NCBI RefSeq assembly: GCF_028689295.1
Contig: NZ_JAQTWL010000011.1
Span: forward strand, 1 to 64,000
Direction: 5' to 3'
Source: Rhodoferax sp.
GTDB lineage: Bacteria; Pseudomonadota; Gammaproteobacteria; Burkholderiales; Burkholderiaceae_C
DNA: 64,000 nt
Shown here in pieces: positions 56,713-64,000 of the stretch; position 1 is the stretch's first letter, and every line of letters starts with the position of its first letter. The notes below the pieces were generated by a model. That model did not search any database, was not told the DNA's origin, and worked only from the letters and a program-made list of their open reading frames with translations. A program made the position numbers and the translations under genes.

Positions 56713-59145
56713 TCAACGCCTGCGCTTGCGCCCCGTCTTGGAGTGATCGGCCAGTTGGCAGGCTTGGCGGTATGCCTGCAGCGTATTCTGGGCCAGGCCC
56801 AACACCGTGTCCGGCGCGTAGCCGCTGGCCGTGCCGGGCAGGCCGCTGGCTTGGCCGGTCAGCAATTCAATGCCTTCGCTCACATGCTCTGCCGTGTAGA
56901 TGTGAAACCGGCCCTGCGCCACGGCTTGTGTCACATCGCCGGACAGCATCAGGTGGCGCCGGTTGCGCTGGGGAATCAGCACGCCCTGCTGGCCGGTGAG
57001 CCCGGCGGTATTGCAAATCCTGAAGAACCCCTCAATTTTTTCGTTGATGCCGCCCACCGGCAGCACCTCGCCGTGCTGGTTGACGGCGCCGGTCACGGCA
57101 ATGCCTTGCTTGAGCGCCAGCCCGGACAGGCACGACAGCAGCGCGTACAGCTCGGCGCACGACGCCGAGTCGCCCTCGATGCCGTGGTACTCCTGCTCGA
57201 ACACGAGGGTGGCATTGAGCGCCAGCGGCGCCTGGGCGGCAAAGAGGGTGGACAGGTAGCTTTGCAGAATCAGCACGCCCTTGTCGTGGATCGGGCCAGA
57301 CAGCGCCACCTCGCGCTCGACGTTGATCAGGCCGTCCTCGCCGGCCGAGGTGTGCGCCGTGACCCGCACCGGAAAACCAAAGCGGTAGTCGCCCAGGTCG
57401 ATCTGCGTCAGGCCGTTGATCTGGCCGGTCTTTTCGCCCTGCAGGCTGATCAGCCGCTCGCCGTCGGTGATGGTCTCCTGCATGCGCTGGTCGGGGTAGT
57501 TGTGACGCCACTGGCGCGCCTGCAACGCGGCGCTCACATCGGAGCCGTCCACTCTTGTGCCCGCGCGAGCCCTGCAAACCGCCGCTGATTCCATTACCAG
57601 CGCCTCCATGCGGGCAAAGGTGGCGCTTTGGCGCGTTTGGTCATCGACCTCGCGGTGCGCGTCCTGCAGCAATTGCGCCACGGCGGCGGCCGTGAAATGG
57701 GGCAGGCCCAGGCGCTGGCAGGTGTGCGAGACAAACACGGCAGAGGCGGCATAGGTTTGCGCGCTGGCGGCAAAGCTCTCGGCAAAATCCACCTTGACGC
57801 GAAAGCGCCGGGCGAACTCGGGATCGGCCTCCTGGAGCAGGTAGTACTCCTCGGTGGCGCCAATCAGCACGATCTTGACACTGATGTCAAGCGCCTCCGG
57901 CACCAGCGACACGCTGGCCATGGGGGCGATCATTTGCATCGGTTCTTCGATCTGCAAGCGCCCGGTGCGCGAAAAGCGGCGCAATTTTTCCCACACCAGC
58001 TCGTCGCTCAGCAGGTCGCGCACATGCAGCATGAGAAAACCACCGTGCGCCTTGAGCAGGCTGCCGGCGCGGATGCGCGAGAAATCGGTGAGCAGCACGT
58101 CCTCTTCGGCCTGGTACTCGATGCTGCCGAACAGGCTGTGGAACGAGGGGTTGTCTTCGATGATCACCGGCGCGCCACGCAATTCCTCATTGTCCACCAC
58201 CAGGTTGACCCGGTAGCGCGCCAACACAGTGGCCAGTTCCTCCTGGCGCAGCTCGTCGTCCAGCCCGGCATCGGCATCGGCCACGCGAAAGGCGTCCAGG
58301 TTGTCCAGCACGTCCTGCATCACCCGGTCGAGGTAATGGCCCAGCTTGACCGCGTCCTTGATCTGCTTCTTGAGCTCCAGCTTTATCTCTTGCAACTCGT
58401 GTTCCAGCAGCGGCTTGATGGTCTGGCGCCGCAGCGCGGCCAGACCATCGTTCTTGAGTCGTTCAATGGGACGGATCCTGTCAAGGTAGCGGGCAATCTC
58501 GGAACGCAGTTCCTGCTCGGCCTGCTCGACCTGGGCGCGTTGCTCCTTGGGCAGCGAGCGCGCCTCGCTTTCGGTCAGCGCCCGGCCCTTGGCGCCCAGC
58601 AGGGTAAAGATCAGGTGCCCGTCCTCCCGGTACAGCGCAAAGTTTCTGGCCTCGGCAAACGCGTCGAGTTCGGCGTAGGCTTCGGATTCCTCCCGTTTAT
58701 AGGATTTTTCAAGGTGCTCACTTTCGGCCTTGAAATCAGGGCCGTCAAGCCGTTGCGGAATCTCCTTTTGCAGCGTCTTGCTCATTTGTGCCATGAGCTG
58801 GCGCAGCAGCTTGCCCTGGCCGGGCGGCATGCGCAACGCGCGCGGCTTCTCTGGCGCGTCGAAGTTGTGCAGGTAGCACAGATCGGGTGGCACCGCCTTG
58901 GTGGCCGCCACCTCGCGCATCACCTGCTGCAGCAGCGTCGAGCGGCCGCTGCCGACCTCACCCAGCACAAACAGGTTGTAGTCGGGCTGGTCCATGGTCA
59001 GGCCAAAGCGCGCCGCGGTCTCGGCCCGCGCCTGCCCGATCCAGGGCAGCGGTTGCTGCAGCAGCTCGGAGGTGTCCGCGAAGCCGAGCGCTTCGGGGGC
59101 AATGGTGAGGGCCAGGTCAGATGGGGCCAGGTTGGCAAGGGCCAT
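56713..59145 (-). CDS. Lon-like ATP-binding protease (S16 family, COG1067-type)
   Basis: An 810-aa protein. The N-terminal ATPase region has a variant P-loop LGEVGSGRSTLLQQVM, with Arg where Lys is usual; a long helical insertion (about residues 150-330) follows; the second part has GGFLMLHVRDLLSDELVWEK and an AAA lid. The C-terminal Lon protease domain carries the Ser-Lys dyad in EGDSASCAELYALL and GGINEKIEGFF, with GVLIPQRN. This matches the LonC/YcbZ-like group rather than classical Lon, lacking the LAN domain. ATG 59145 (MALANLAPSDLAL) is chosen; the longer frame upstream covers the promoter region. Confidence 0.9.
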   Translation of the reverse strand: MALANLAPSDLALTIAPEALGFADTSELLQQPLPWIGQARAETAARFGLTMDQPDYNLFVLGEVGSGRSTLLQQVMREVAATKAVPPDLCYLHNFDAPEKPRALRMPPGQGKLLRQLMAQMSKTLQKEIPQRLDGPDFKAESEHLEKSYKREESEAYAELDAFAEARNFALYREDGHLIFTLLGAKGRALTESEARSLPKEQRAQVEQAEQELRSEIARYLDRIRPIERLKNDGLAALRRQTIKPLLEHELQEIKLELKKQIKDAVKLGHYLDRVMQDVLDNLDAFRVADADAGLDDELRQEELATVLARYRVNLVVDNEELRGAPVIIEDNPSFHSLFGSIEYQAEEDVLLTDFSRIRAGSLLKAHGGFLMLHVRDLLSDELVWEKLRRFSRTGRLQIEEPMQMIAPMASVSLVPEALDISVKIVLIGATEEYYLLQEADPEFARRFRVKVDFAESFAASAQTYAASAVFVSHTCQRLGLPHFTAAAVAQLLQDAHREVDDQTRQSATFARMEALVMESAAVCRARAGTRVDGSDVSAALQARQWRHNYPDQRMQETITDGERLISLQGEKTGQINGLTQIDLGDYRFGFPVRVTAHTSAGEDGLINVEREVALSGPIHDKGVLILQSYLSTLFAAQAPLALNATLVFEQEYHGIEGDSASCAELYALLSCLSGLALKQGIAVTGAVNQHGEVLPVGGINEKIEGFFRICNTAGLTGQQGVLIPQRNRRHLMLSGDVTQAVAQGRFHIYTAEHVSEGIELLTGQASGLPGTASGYAPDTVLGLAQNTLQAYRQACQLADHSKTGRKRRR

Positions 59146-59316
59146 GGTTCGTGTCAGGAAGATGATCAGGCGCTCAGTCTTGATCCAATTTGCAATCAAA
59201 ACATTGACATGTCGCATGCTTGTGTCAACTTGCTGCCGCCGTAGCGGCGCGACAGTGTTGCGGTCTAGAATGCTCCACATCTCAAAAACGGCAGGGAAAC
59301 CAACGAACAACACTGA

Positions 59317-61590
59317 ATGTTCACACGGCCTGATTCTCAACCCTCGACAGATAACGAGAAGTCGCTTCGCCAACGCGCCGAGGCGCACTTTGCCGAGCGG
59401 TGGGCGCGCGTGCCGGCGAGCGAGACCATGCGCACCGCCGAAGCCACGCAGCAGTTGCTTCATGAACTGCAAGTGCACCAGATCGAACTGGAGATGCAAA
59501 ACGACGAGTTGCAGCGCGCGCTACAGGCGCTGGACAGGTCGCAGGCGCGTTATTTCGACTTTTATGACATGGCCCCGGTGGGCTATTGCACGGTCAATGC
59601 CGAGGGACTGATCAGCCAGGCCAACCTCACCATGGCGAGCATGTTGGGTGTCACGCGCGACAAGCTGATTCTTCAGAACATGCACCACTTCATTCAGCAT
59701 GAAGACCAGGACAGCTTTTACCTGTTTCGCAAACAGTTGCTGGCGTACGGTGGGTCACTGGTGATCGAGCTGCGCATGTTTCGCGCGGATGGCGCGCTCT
59801 TTTGGGCCAACCTGGCCGCGATGGCGGTGCCCGGCGACGACGGCGCCACAATGCTGCGCCTGGTGCTGAGCGACATCACCGAGCGCAGGCAGGTGGCTGA
59901 CAAGCTGCAACAGGCAGCCAGCGTGTTCAGGCATGCCGGCGAGGGCATTGTGGTGACCGATTCGCAGGGCAAGATCACCGAAGTCAATGAAGCCTTTTGC
60001 CGCATCACCGGGTATGCCAGCGCCGACGTTCTCGGGCACAACCCGCACCTGTTGAACTCGGGCCGGCAGAGCCCGGACTTCTACGTCAGGATGTGGCATG
60101 AACTGACAAGCTGCGGCTACTGGCACGGTGAGATCTGGAACCGGCGCAAGAACGGCGAGGTCTATGCCGAGTTGCTGACCATCAGCGCTGTGCGCGACGC
60201 CCAAGGCGAGGTGCAGCGTTATGTGGGACTGTTTTTTGACATCACAGGCATCAAGTCGCACGAGCAACAGCTTGTACACATGGCCTACTACGATGTGTTG
60301 ACCGGCCTGCCCAACCGAGCGCTGAATGCCGACCGCTTGAAGCAGGCCATGGCGCTGGCGCGGCGCAGCGGAAAAAGCCTGGCGGTGGTATTTATTGACC
60401 TGGACGGCTTCAAGACCATCAACGACCGTTTTGGCCATGAGGCTGGCGACCTGTTGCTGGTCGATATTGCCCGGCGCATGCAGCAGGTGGTGCGCGAGGG
60501 TGATACGCTGGCGCGCATTGGCGGTGATGAGTTTGTTGCCGTGCTGGTCAACCTCGACAGCATGACGGCGAGCCTGCCGCTGCTGGAGCGCCTGCTCGAC
60601 GCCGCCGCCCAAGCCCTGACCTATGGCGAGCAGCCGATTCAGGTTTCGGCCAGCCTGGGGGTCACCTTTTACCCGCAGGCCCAGGAGATCGAGGCCGACC
60701 AGTTGCTGCGCCAGGCCGACCAGGCCATGTACCAGGCCAAGCTGGCGGGCAAAAACCGCTACCAGTTGTTCGATGTCAAGCAGGAAGCCAGCCTGCGCGA
60801 CCTGCACGAAGACCTGGTCCGCGGGCGCCAGGCCCTGCTCGAGCACGAATTTGTCTTGTACTACCAGCCCAAGGTGAACATGCGTAGCGGCCAGCTGGTG
60901 GGCGCCGAGGCGCTGATTCGCTGGCAACATCCCACCCGCGGGTTGCTGCCGCCGGCTGCGTTCTTGCCGGTGTTTGAAGATCACCCGCTGGCCGTTGAGG
61001 TGGGTGAATGGGTGATCGACACCGCCCTGACCCAAATCGGCGCGTGGCAGGCCCAGGGGCTGCAACTGCCTGTCAGCGTGAACGTGGGTGCCTACCAATT
61101 GCAGCAGCCGGACTTTGTGGTGCGCCTGGCGGCCCTGCTCGCGGGCCACCCCGAGGTGCGCCCGGCAGATCTGACGCTGGAAATACTCGAAACCAGCGCC
61201 TTGCAGGACGTGGTCTATGTGGCGCAGCTGATCGAGACCTGCCGCCAGATGGGGGTGAAGTTTGCCCTCGATGACTTTGGCACCGGTTACTCTTCGCTGA
61301 CCTATTTGAGGCGCTTGCGGGTGGCGCTGCTCAAGATCGACCAGAGCTTTGTGCGCGGCGTCATCGACGACCCGGAGGACCAGGCGATTCTGGAAGGCAT
61401 CATCCGGCTGGCCGGTGCCTTTCGCTGCGCGGTGATTGCCGAGGGCGTCGAAACCATCGCGCACGGCACCCTGCTGCTGCAAATGGGCTGCGAGCTGGCG
61501 CAGGGCTTCGGGATTGCGCGTCCCATGCCCGCGGCCGATCTGCCCGCCTGGGCCGCCAGTTGGCAGCCCGAAGCCGCCTGGCGCGAATAA
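59317..61590 (+). CDS. PAS-PAS-GGDEF-EAL cyclic-di-GMP signalling protein
   Basis: A 757-aa cytoplasmic protein. A helical lead with LLHELQVHQIELEMQNDELQ precedes PAS1 (ARYFDFYDMAPVGYCTVNAE) and PAS2 (GKITEVNEAFCRITGYASAD). The GGDEF domain keeps its catalytic signature at residues 402-406 (RIGGDEFVAVLV), and the EAL domain keeps EAL at 531-533 (GAEALIRWQHP), with DDFGTGYSSLTYLRRL and AEGVET. Both synthesis and hydrolysis of c-di-GMP are therefore possible. It lies in a run with the REC-PAS and Crp/Fnr genes. The first PAS module parallels that of the kinase at 50159. Confidence 0.94.
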   Translation: MFTRPDSQPSTDNEKSLRQRAEAHFAERWARVPASETMRTAEATQQLLHELQVHQIELEMQNDELQRALQALDRSQARYFDFYDMAPVGYCTVNAEGLISQANLTMASMLGVTRDKLILQNMHHFIQHEDQDSFYLFRKQLLAYGGSLVIELRMFRADGALFWANLAAMAVPGDDGATMLRLVLSDITERRQVADKLQQAASVFRHAGEGIVVTDSQGKITEVNEAFCRITGYASADVLGHNPHLLNSGRQSPDFYVRMWHELTSCGYWHGEIWNRRKNGEVYAELLTISAVRDAQGEVQRYVGLFFDITGIKSHEQQLVHMAYYDVLTGLPNRALNADRLKQAMALARRSGKSLAVVFIDLDGFKTINDRFGHEAGDLLLVDIARRMQQVVREGDTLARIGGDEFVAVLVNLDSMTASLPLLERLLDAAAQALTYGEQPIQVSASLGVTFYPQAQEIEADQLLRQADQAMYQAKLAGKNRYQLFDVKQEASLRDLHEDLVRGRQALLEHEFVLYYQPKVNMRSGQLVGAEALIRWQHPTRGLLPPAAFLPVFEDHPLAVEVGEWVIDTALTQIGAWQAQGLQLPVSVNVGAYQLQQPDFVVRLAALLAGHPEVRPADLTLEILETSALQDVVYVAQLIETCRQMGVKFALDDFGTGYSSLTYLRRLRVALLKIDQSFVRGVIDDPEDQAILEGIIRLAGAFRCAVIAEGVETIAHGTLLLQMGCELAQGFGIARPMPAADLPAWAASWQPEAAWRE

Positions 61591-61610
61591 CGGCTGTCGT
61601 TGACGCAGCC

Positions 61611-61655
61611 TGTGTGCGCCAGCGCACAGAACAGCCGGACTGGGCCGGGCACCAT
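61611..61655 (+). promoter_or_regulatory. Palindromic operator before the REC-PAS gene (site C)
   Basis: TGTGTGCGCCAGCGCACAGA (61611-61630) matches the 20-mers at 40602 and 44006. The hexamer 19 nt downstream, CACCAT (61650-61655), matches the -10 consensus at only 3 of 6 positions. The site ends 79 nt upstream of the start codon at 61709. Confidence 0.45.
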
Positions 61656-61708
61656 GGTCAATCTGGAAAATACTGTTCCAATCGAGGCCGGACAACAAGG
61701 AAAAAACC

Positions 61709-62530
61709 ATGCCCATGACCGTTGATATTCTCAAGGCACGCATCCTGATCGTGGACGATCAGCCGGCCAATGTGCAATTGCTGGAGCAGCTGCTGGCCGA
61801 CGCCGGCTATACCCAGGTGACCTCGACCATGAAGCCCGAGGAAGTCTGCGCGCTGCATCGCCAAAACGCTTTCGATGTGATTTTGCTCGACCTGCAAATG
61901 CCGGTGATGGACGGTTTTCAGGTGATGGAAGGGCTCAAGACCAGCCTCACCGACGACTACCTGCCGGTGATCGTGCTGACCGCCCAGCCCGGTCACAAGC
62001 TGCGCGCCTTGCAGGCCGGTGCCAAAGACTTCATCAGCAAGCCGTTCGACCTGGTCGAGGTCAAAACGCGCATCCACAACATGCTCGAAGTGCGCCTGCT
62101 GTACCGCAAGCTGGCCGACTACAACAGGCTGCTCGAAGCCACCGTGGCCGAGCGCACCGCCGAGTTGCGCGAGAGCGAGGCGCGTTACCGCAGCCTGACC
62201 GAACTGGCCTCGGACTGGTATTGGGAGCAGGACGAGAATGGCCAGTTCAGCAAGGTGTCGGGCCCGGTGCTGGAGATGCTGGGCATTCAGGTGGAGACGC
62301 TCAATGGCGACAAGAAAAGCATGCTGGTGAGCGGCTGGAACGAGGCCGAGCGCAACAAGCTGCGCGCCACCATTGCCGAGCGGCAGCCTTTTCTGGACTT
62401 TGTCTTTCACCGCGTCAATGCCGATGGCAGCCAGCAGACGTTTCAGGTCAGCGGCGAGCCCATGTTCAACAGCAACAGCCGCTTTGTCGGCTACCGGGGC
62501 ATCGGCGTGGAACTGACTGCCAGATCATAA
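61709..62530 (+). CDS. Response regulator receiver-PAS protein without output domain
   Basis: A 273-aa protein. Residues 1-125 form a receiver domain (ILIVDDQPANVQLLEQLLAD, phospho-acceptor Asp in VILLDLQMPVMDGF, Lys in DFISKPFDLVEVKTRIHNML). A coiled-coil linker (AERTAELRESEARYRSLTEL) joins one PAS domain (residues about 155-265), after which it stops. Receiver-PAS proteins of this kind usually continue into a GGDEF or kinase domain; none is present and the Crp/Fnr gene starts 22 bp later. It may act by protein contact, for example with the neighbouring c-di-GMP enzyme. Confidence 0.9.
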   Translation: MPMTVDILKARILIVDDQPANVQLLEQLLADAGYTQVTSTMKPEEVCALHRQNAFDVILLDLQMPVMDGFQVMEGLKTSLTDDYLPVIVLTAQPGHKLRALQAGAKDFISKPFDLVEVKTRIHNMLEVRLLYRKLADYNRLLEATVAERTAELRESEARYRSLTELASDWYWEQDENGQFSKVSGPVLEMLGIQVETLNGDKKSMLVSGWNEAERNKLRATIAERQPFLDFVFHRVNADGSQQTFQVSGEPMFNSNSRFVGYRGIGVELTARS

Positions 62531-62552
62531 ATAAAACAACATAAACCCGACC

Positions 62553-63278
62553 ATGCCATCACTTCACAACCCCAGTCAAAATCACCTGCTGGCCGCCTTG
62601 CCGCCAAAAGACTTTGAACTACTGGCAGCGCACCTGGAACTGGTGCCGCTGCCCCTGGGCCAAATGCTGTACGACCCCGGCACCCAGATGCGCCACGCTT
62701 TCTTTCCCACCACCTCCATCGTGTCGCTGCACTATGTGACCGAAACCGGGGCGTCAGCCGAGACCGCTGGCGTGGGCAACGAAGGTGTGGTGGGCATTTC
62801 ATTGTTCATGGGCGGCGACACCACGTCCAGCTCGGCCGTGGTGCAAACTGCTGGCCAGGCTTACAGGCTGGATCGCCATGTGTTGAAAGAGGCGTTTGAC
62901 CAAGGCGGTGCGCTGCAGCGCCTGCTGCTGCGCTACACCCAGGCCCTGATGACGCAAATGGCGCAAACCGCCGCCTGCAACCGCCACCATTCGGTCGAGC
63001 AGCAACTGTGCCGATGGCTGCTGCTGACGCAAGACCGCCTGCCCGAGCGCGAGCTGGTCATGACACAGGAACTGGTGGCCAGCATGCTGGGCGTGCGCCG
63101 CGAAAGCGTGACCGACGCGGCCGGACACCTGCAAATCCTGGGATACATCCGCTACCGCCGCGGCCACATTGGCGTGCTCGACCGTGCCGGGCTGGAGTCA
63201 CACGCCTGCGAATGCTACGGCGTGGTCAAAAAGGAAATCAACCGCCTGCTCAGTGACGTGCGCCACCGGCAAGTCTGA
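62553..63278 (+). CDS. Crp/Fnr family transcriptional regulator
   Basis: A 241-aa regulator. The N-terminal cyclic-nucleotide-binding-like beta roll spans about residues 15-130 (PLGQMLYDPGTQMRHAFFPT, GNEGVVGISLFMGG), without the four-cysteine pattern of FNR or a clear cAMP-binding motif. The C-terminal winged helix has MTQELVASMLGVRRESVTDA as helix-turn-helix, followed by GHLQILGYIRYRRGHIGVLD. This variant with ESVTDAAGHLQ is common in environmental Crp-like proteins of unknown ligand. The stop codon abuts a 56-bp tandem repeat. It could recognise the TGTGC-N6-GCACA-like palindromes found nearby (inference). Confidence 0.9.
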   Translation: MPSLHNPSQNHLLAALPPKDFELLAAHLELVPLPLGQMLYDPGTQMRHAFFPTTSIVSLHYVTETGASAETAGVGNEGVVGISLFMGGDTTSSSAVVQTAGQAYRLDRHVLKEAFDQGGALQRLLLRYTQALMTQMAQTAACNRHHSVEQQLCRWLLLTQDRLPERELVMTQELVASMLGVRRESVTDAAGHLQILGYIRYRRGHIGVLDRAGLESHACECYGVVKKEINRLLSDVRHRQV

Positions 63279-63389
63279 TTAGTTGGGGTCAGAGCACGTC
63301 GCTTCGCGAGTGGTCTGACCCGCAAGACCTCTAATCAGTTGGGGTCAGAGCACGTCGCTTCGCGAGTGGTCTGACCCACAAGGTCTCAG
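63278..63389. repeat. Two tandem 56-bp stem-loop repeats (between Crp/Fnr and glycine-zipper genes)
   Basis: Units at 63278-63333 and 63334-63389 share TTGGGGTCAGAGCACGTCGC followed by TTCGCGAGTGGTCTGACCC, forming a hairpin with arms GGGTCAGAGCAC/GTGGTCTGACCC (11 of 12) and inner TCGC/GCGA. They are the reverse complement of the pair at 20651-20762. The pair begins on the last base of the Crp/Fnr stop codon and includes the stop codon of the convergent lipoprotein gene. Confidence 0.9.
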
Positions 63390-63868
63390 TAGCGCTGCGC
63401 CACACCGTTGTCGATGCGCACGCTGTCGCCGACACGGATGTCGTTGTTGGCGGTTTGCGTCAGGGTTTGGTAGCTGCCGTTGTTCAGGCGAATTGACAAC
63501 TGGTAAACGTTGCCCTGCTGGGTCTGGTTGCGTTTCTCCAGCTCATGGCCGACGTAGGCGCCACCCGCCGCACCCAGCACGGTGGCAGCCGTGTTGCCCG
63601 TGCCACCGCCCACCTGGTGACCCAGAACCCCACCCACCACGGCGCCGACAATGGTGCCCGCGCCAATGGGGGCGCTGGGGCTTTCCTGTTGCACCAGCGC
63701 AATGGATTGCACCACGCCATACTGCGTGTAGGAACTGGTGTTCTGCTGCGGGTAGGCCGTGCCCGCGTTGGTATTGGCGAGTGGGGTCGTGCCGGCGCAG
63801 GCGCCAAGCATCAAGGTACCCACCACAGCGGCAAGCGCTGTCAATTTGTTCAATGTTTGCATTTTCAT
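63386..63868 (-). CDS. Glycine-zipper 2TM lipoprotein (17 kDa antigen/SlyB-like)
   Basis: A 160-aa outer-membrane lipoprotein. The signal LAAVVGTLMLGAC ends in a lipobox. A Gly-zipper pair (GAGTIVGAVVGGVLGHQVGG and TVLGAAGGAYVGHELEK) is followed by a small beta domain YQLSIRLNNGSYQTLTQ and VRIDNGVAQRY, the layout of the 17-kDa surface antigen/SlyB family. Its stop codon (TGA, 63388-63386) lies inside the second 56-bp repeat. The BON-domain gene lies immediately upstream on the same strand (8-bp gap), so they are probably co-transcribed. Confidence 0.92.
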   Translation of the reverse strand: MKMQTLNKLTALAAVVGTLMLGACAGTTPLANTNAGTAYPQQNTSSYTQYGVVQSIALVQQESPSAPIGAGTIVGAVVGGVLGHQVGGGTGNTAATVLGAAGGAYVGHELEKRNQTQQGNVYQLSIRLNNGSYQTLTQTANNDIRVGDSVRIDNGVAQRY

Positions 63869-63875
63869 ACTCCGG

Positions 63876-64000
63876 TTAGTGTTTGATCGTCATCTCGTTG
63901 TTGATGCGGATCACGCCCTTGATGCTGCCAGCCACGGCGAGGGCGCGGTCAATTTGCGGCTGGTTATTGACAAAGCCGCTGAGCTGGACGATGCCGTCAC
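63876..64000 (-). CDS. BON domain protein, C-terminal part (runs off window)
   Basis: The last 41 complete codons of a minus-strand gene: DGIVQLSGFVNNQPQIDRAL, then AVAGSIKGVIRINNEMTIKH and TAA (63878-63876). The V-LSG-V-----I-RA---A--I-GV--I-N pattern is the BON (OsmY-like) domain, a periplasmic/outer-membrane lipid-associating module often found in osmotic-stress proteins. The N-terminus is beyond the window. It is 8 bp upstream of the glycine-zipper lipoprotein gene. Confidence 0.8.
   Translation of the reverse strand, partial: DGIVQLSGFVNNQPQIDRALAVAGSIKGVIRINNEMTIKH

Noticed and set aside
59205..59235. TTGACA...TGTCAA inverted repeat upstream of the Lon-like gene
   Set aside because: Arms of 6 bp with a 13-bp spacer are expected by chance in intergenic DNA, and no matching copy was found near other genes in the window.
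57628..59244. A 538-codon open frame antisense to the Lon-like protease
   Set aside because: No recognisable domains, and it conflicts with an intact family protein on the opposite strand.
59755..61743. A 662-codon open frame antisense to the PAS-GGDEF-EAL gene
   Set aside because: The GGDEF and EAL catalytic motifs are intact on the plus strand; the antisense translation has none.

Overview
The window reads as ordinary chromosome of a GC-rich betaproteobacterium, most likely order Burkholderiales, family Comamonadaceae (Rhodoferax/Polaromonas-like). The call rests on gene content and order (dnaX-ybaB-recR, grpE-dnaK-dnaJ, etfBA next to a 596-aa acyl-CoA dehydrogenase, MoxR-DUF58-TgpA), the strong G/C preference at third codon positions, and many environmental-type PAS sensors. 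No phage, plasmid, insertion sequence or CRISPR array was seen. Assignments come from reading motifs and family lengths; no database search was possible.

Layout. 1-8.7 kb: tRNA-Asn, then a plus-strand run of small-molecule enzymes (SDR, thioesterase, GST, GNAT) leading into tex, an HDOD protein and comEC. 8.8-16.4 kb: a circularly permuted ATP-grasp/alpha-E pair converging on the minus-strand operon MoxR-DUF58-TgpA-mltB. 16.4-22.6 kb: histone-deacetylase-like hydrolase, MscS channel, etfB-etfA and acyl-CoA dehydrogenase. 22.8-28.6 kb (minus): beta-CASP hydrolase, dnaJ, dnaK, grpE with a good heat-shock promoter, and an FKBP isomerase. 28.7-36.2 kb: HxlR regulator, SRP RNA, YegP, dnaX-ybaB-recR, mltD-gloB, a methyltransferase and rnhA. 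36.2-42.4 kb: RND efflux adaptor and pump, then DUF4398/OmpA envelope genes. 42.3-43.9 kb: a decayed brkB gene and small secreted proteins. 44-51.4 kb: three large PAS signalling proteins, including a CheB-CheR fusion. 51.4-52.2 kb: two broken small genes and a collagen-like lipoprotein. 52.3-59.1 kb (minus): fumC, acnA and a Lon-like protease. 59.3-64 kb: a PAS-GGDEF-EAL protein, a REC-PAS protein, a Crp/Fnr regulator, a glycine-zipper lipoprotein and the end of a BON-domain gene.

How the genes fit together. The enzymes cover acyl-CoA oxidation feeding electron-transfer flavoprotein, two TCA-cycle enzymes (fumarase, aconitase), protein quality control (DnaK system, Lon-like protease, FKBP) and replication/recombination. 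The last 25 kb is rich in envelope lipoproteins and signal transduction. Some of these share a 20-bp palindrome placed 75-110 nt upstream of start codons; at the three complete copies a -10-like hexamer follows exactly 19 nt later (spacing expected of a class II activator). A Crp/Fnr-type regulator at 62553 is a possible but unproven partner.

The most interesting observations are: this shared palindrome; an A9 slippery tract in dnaX that would give a gamma-like short subunit; tandem pairs of a 56-bp stem-loop repeat fused to gene ends at two distant loci; a REP-like palindrome translated in frame inside Tex; and a recent 426-bp PAS-domain duplication whose observed differences are silent.
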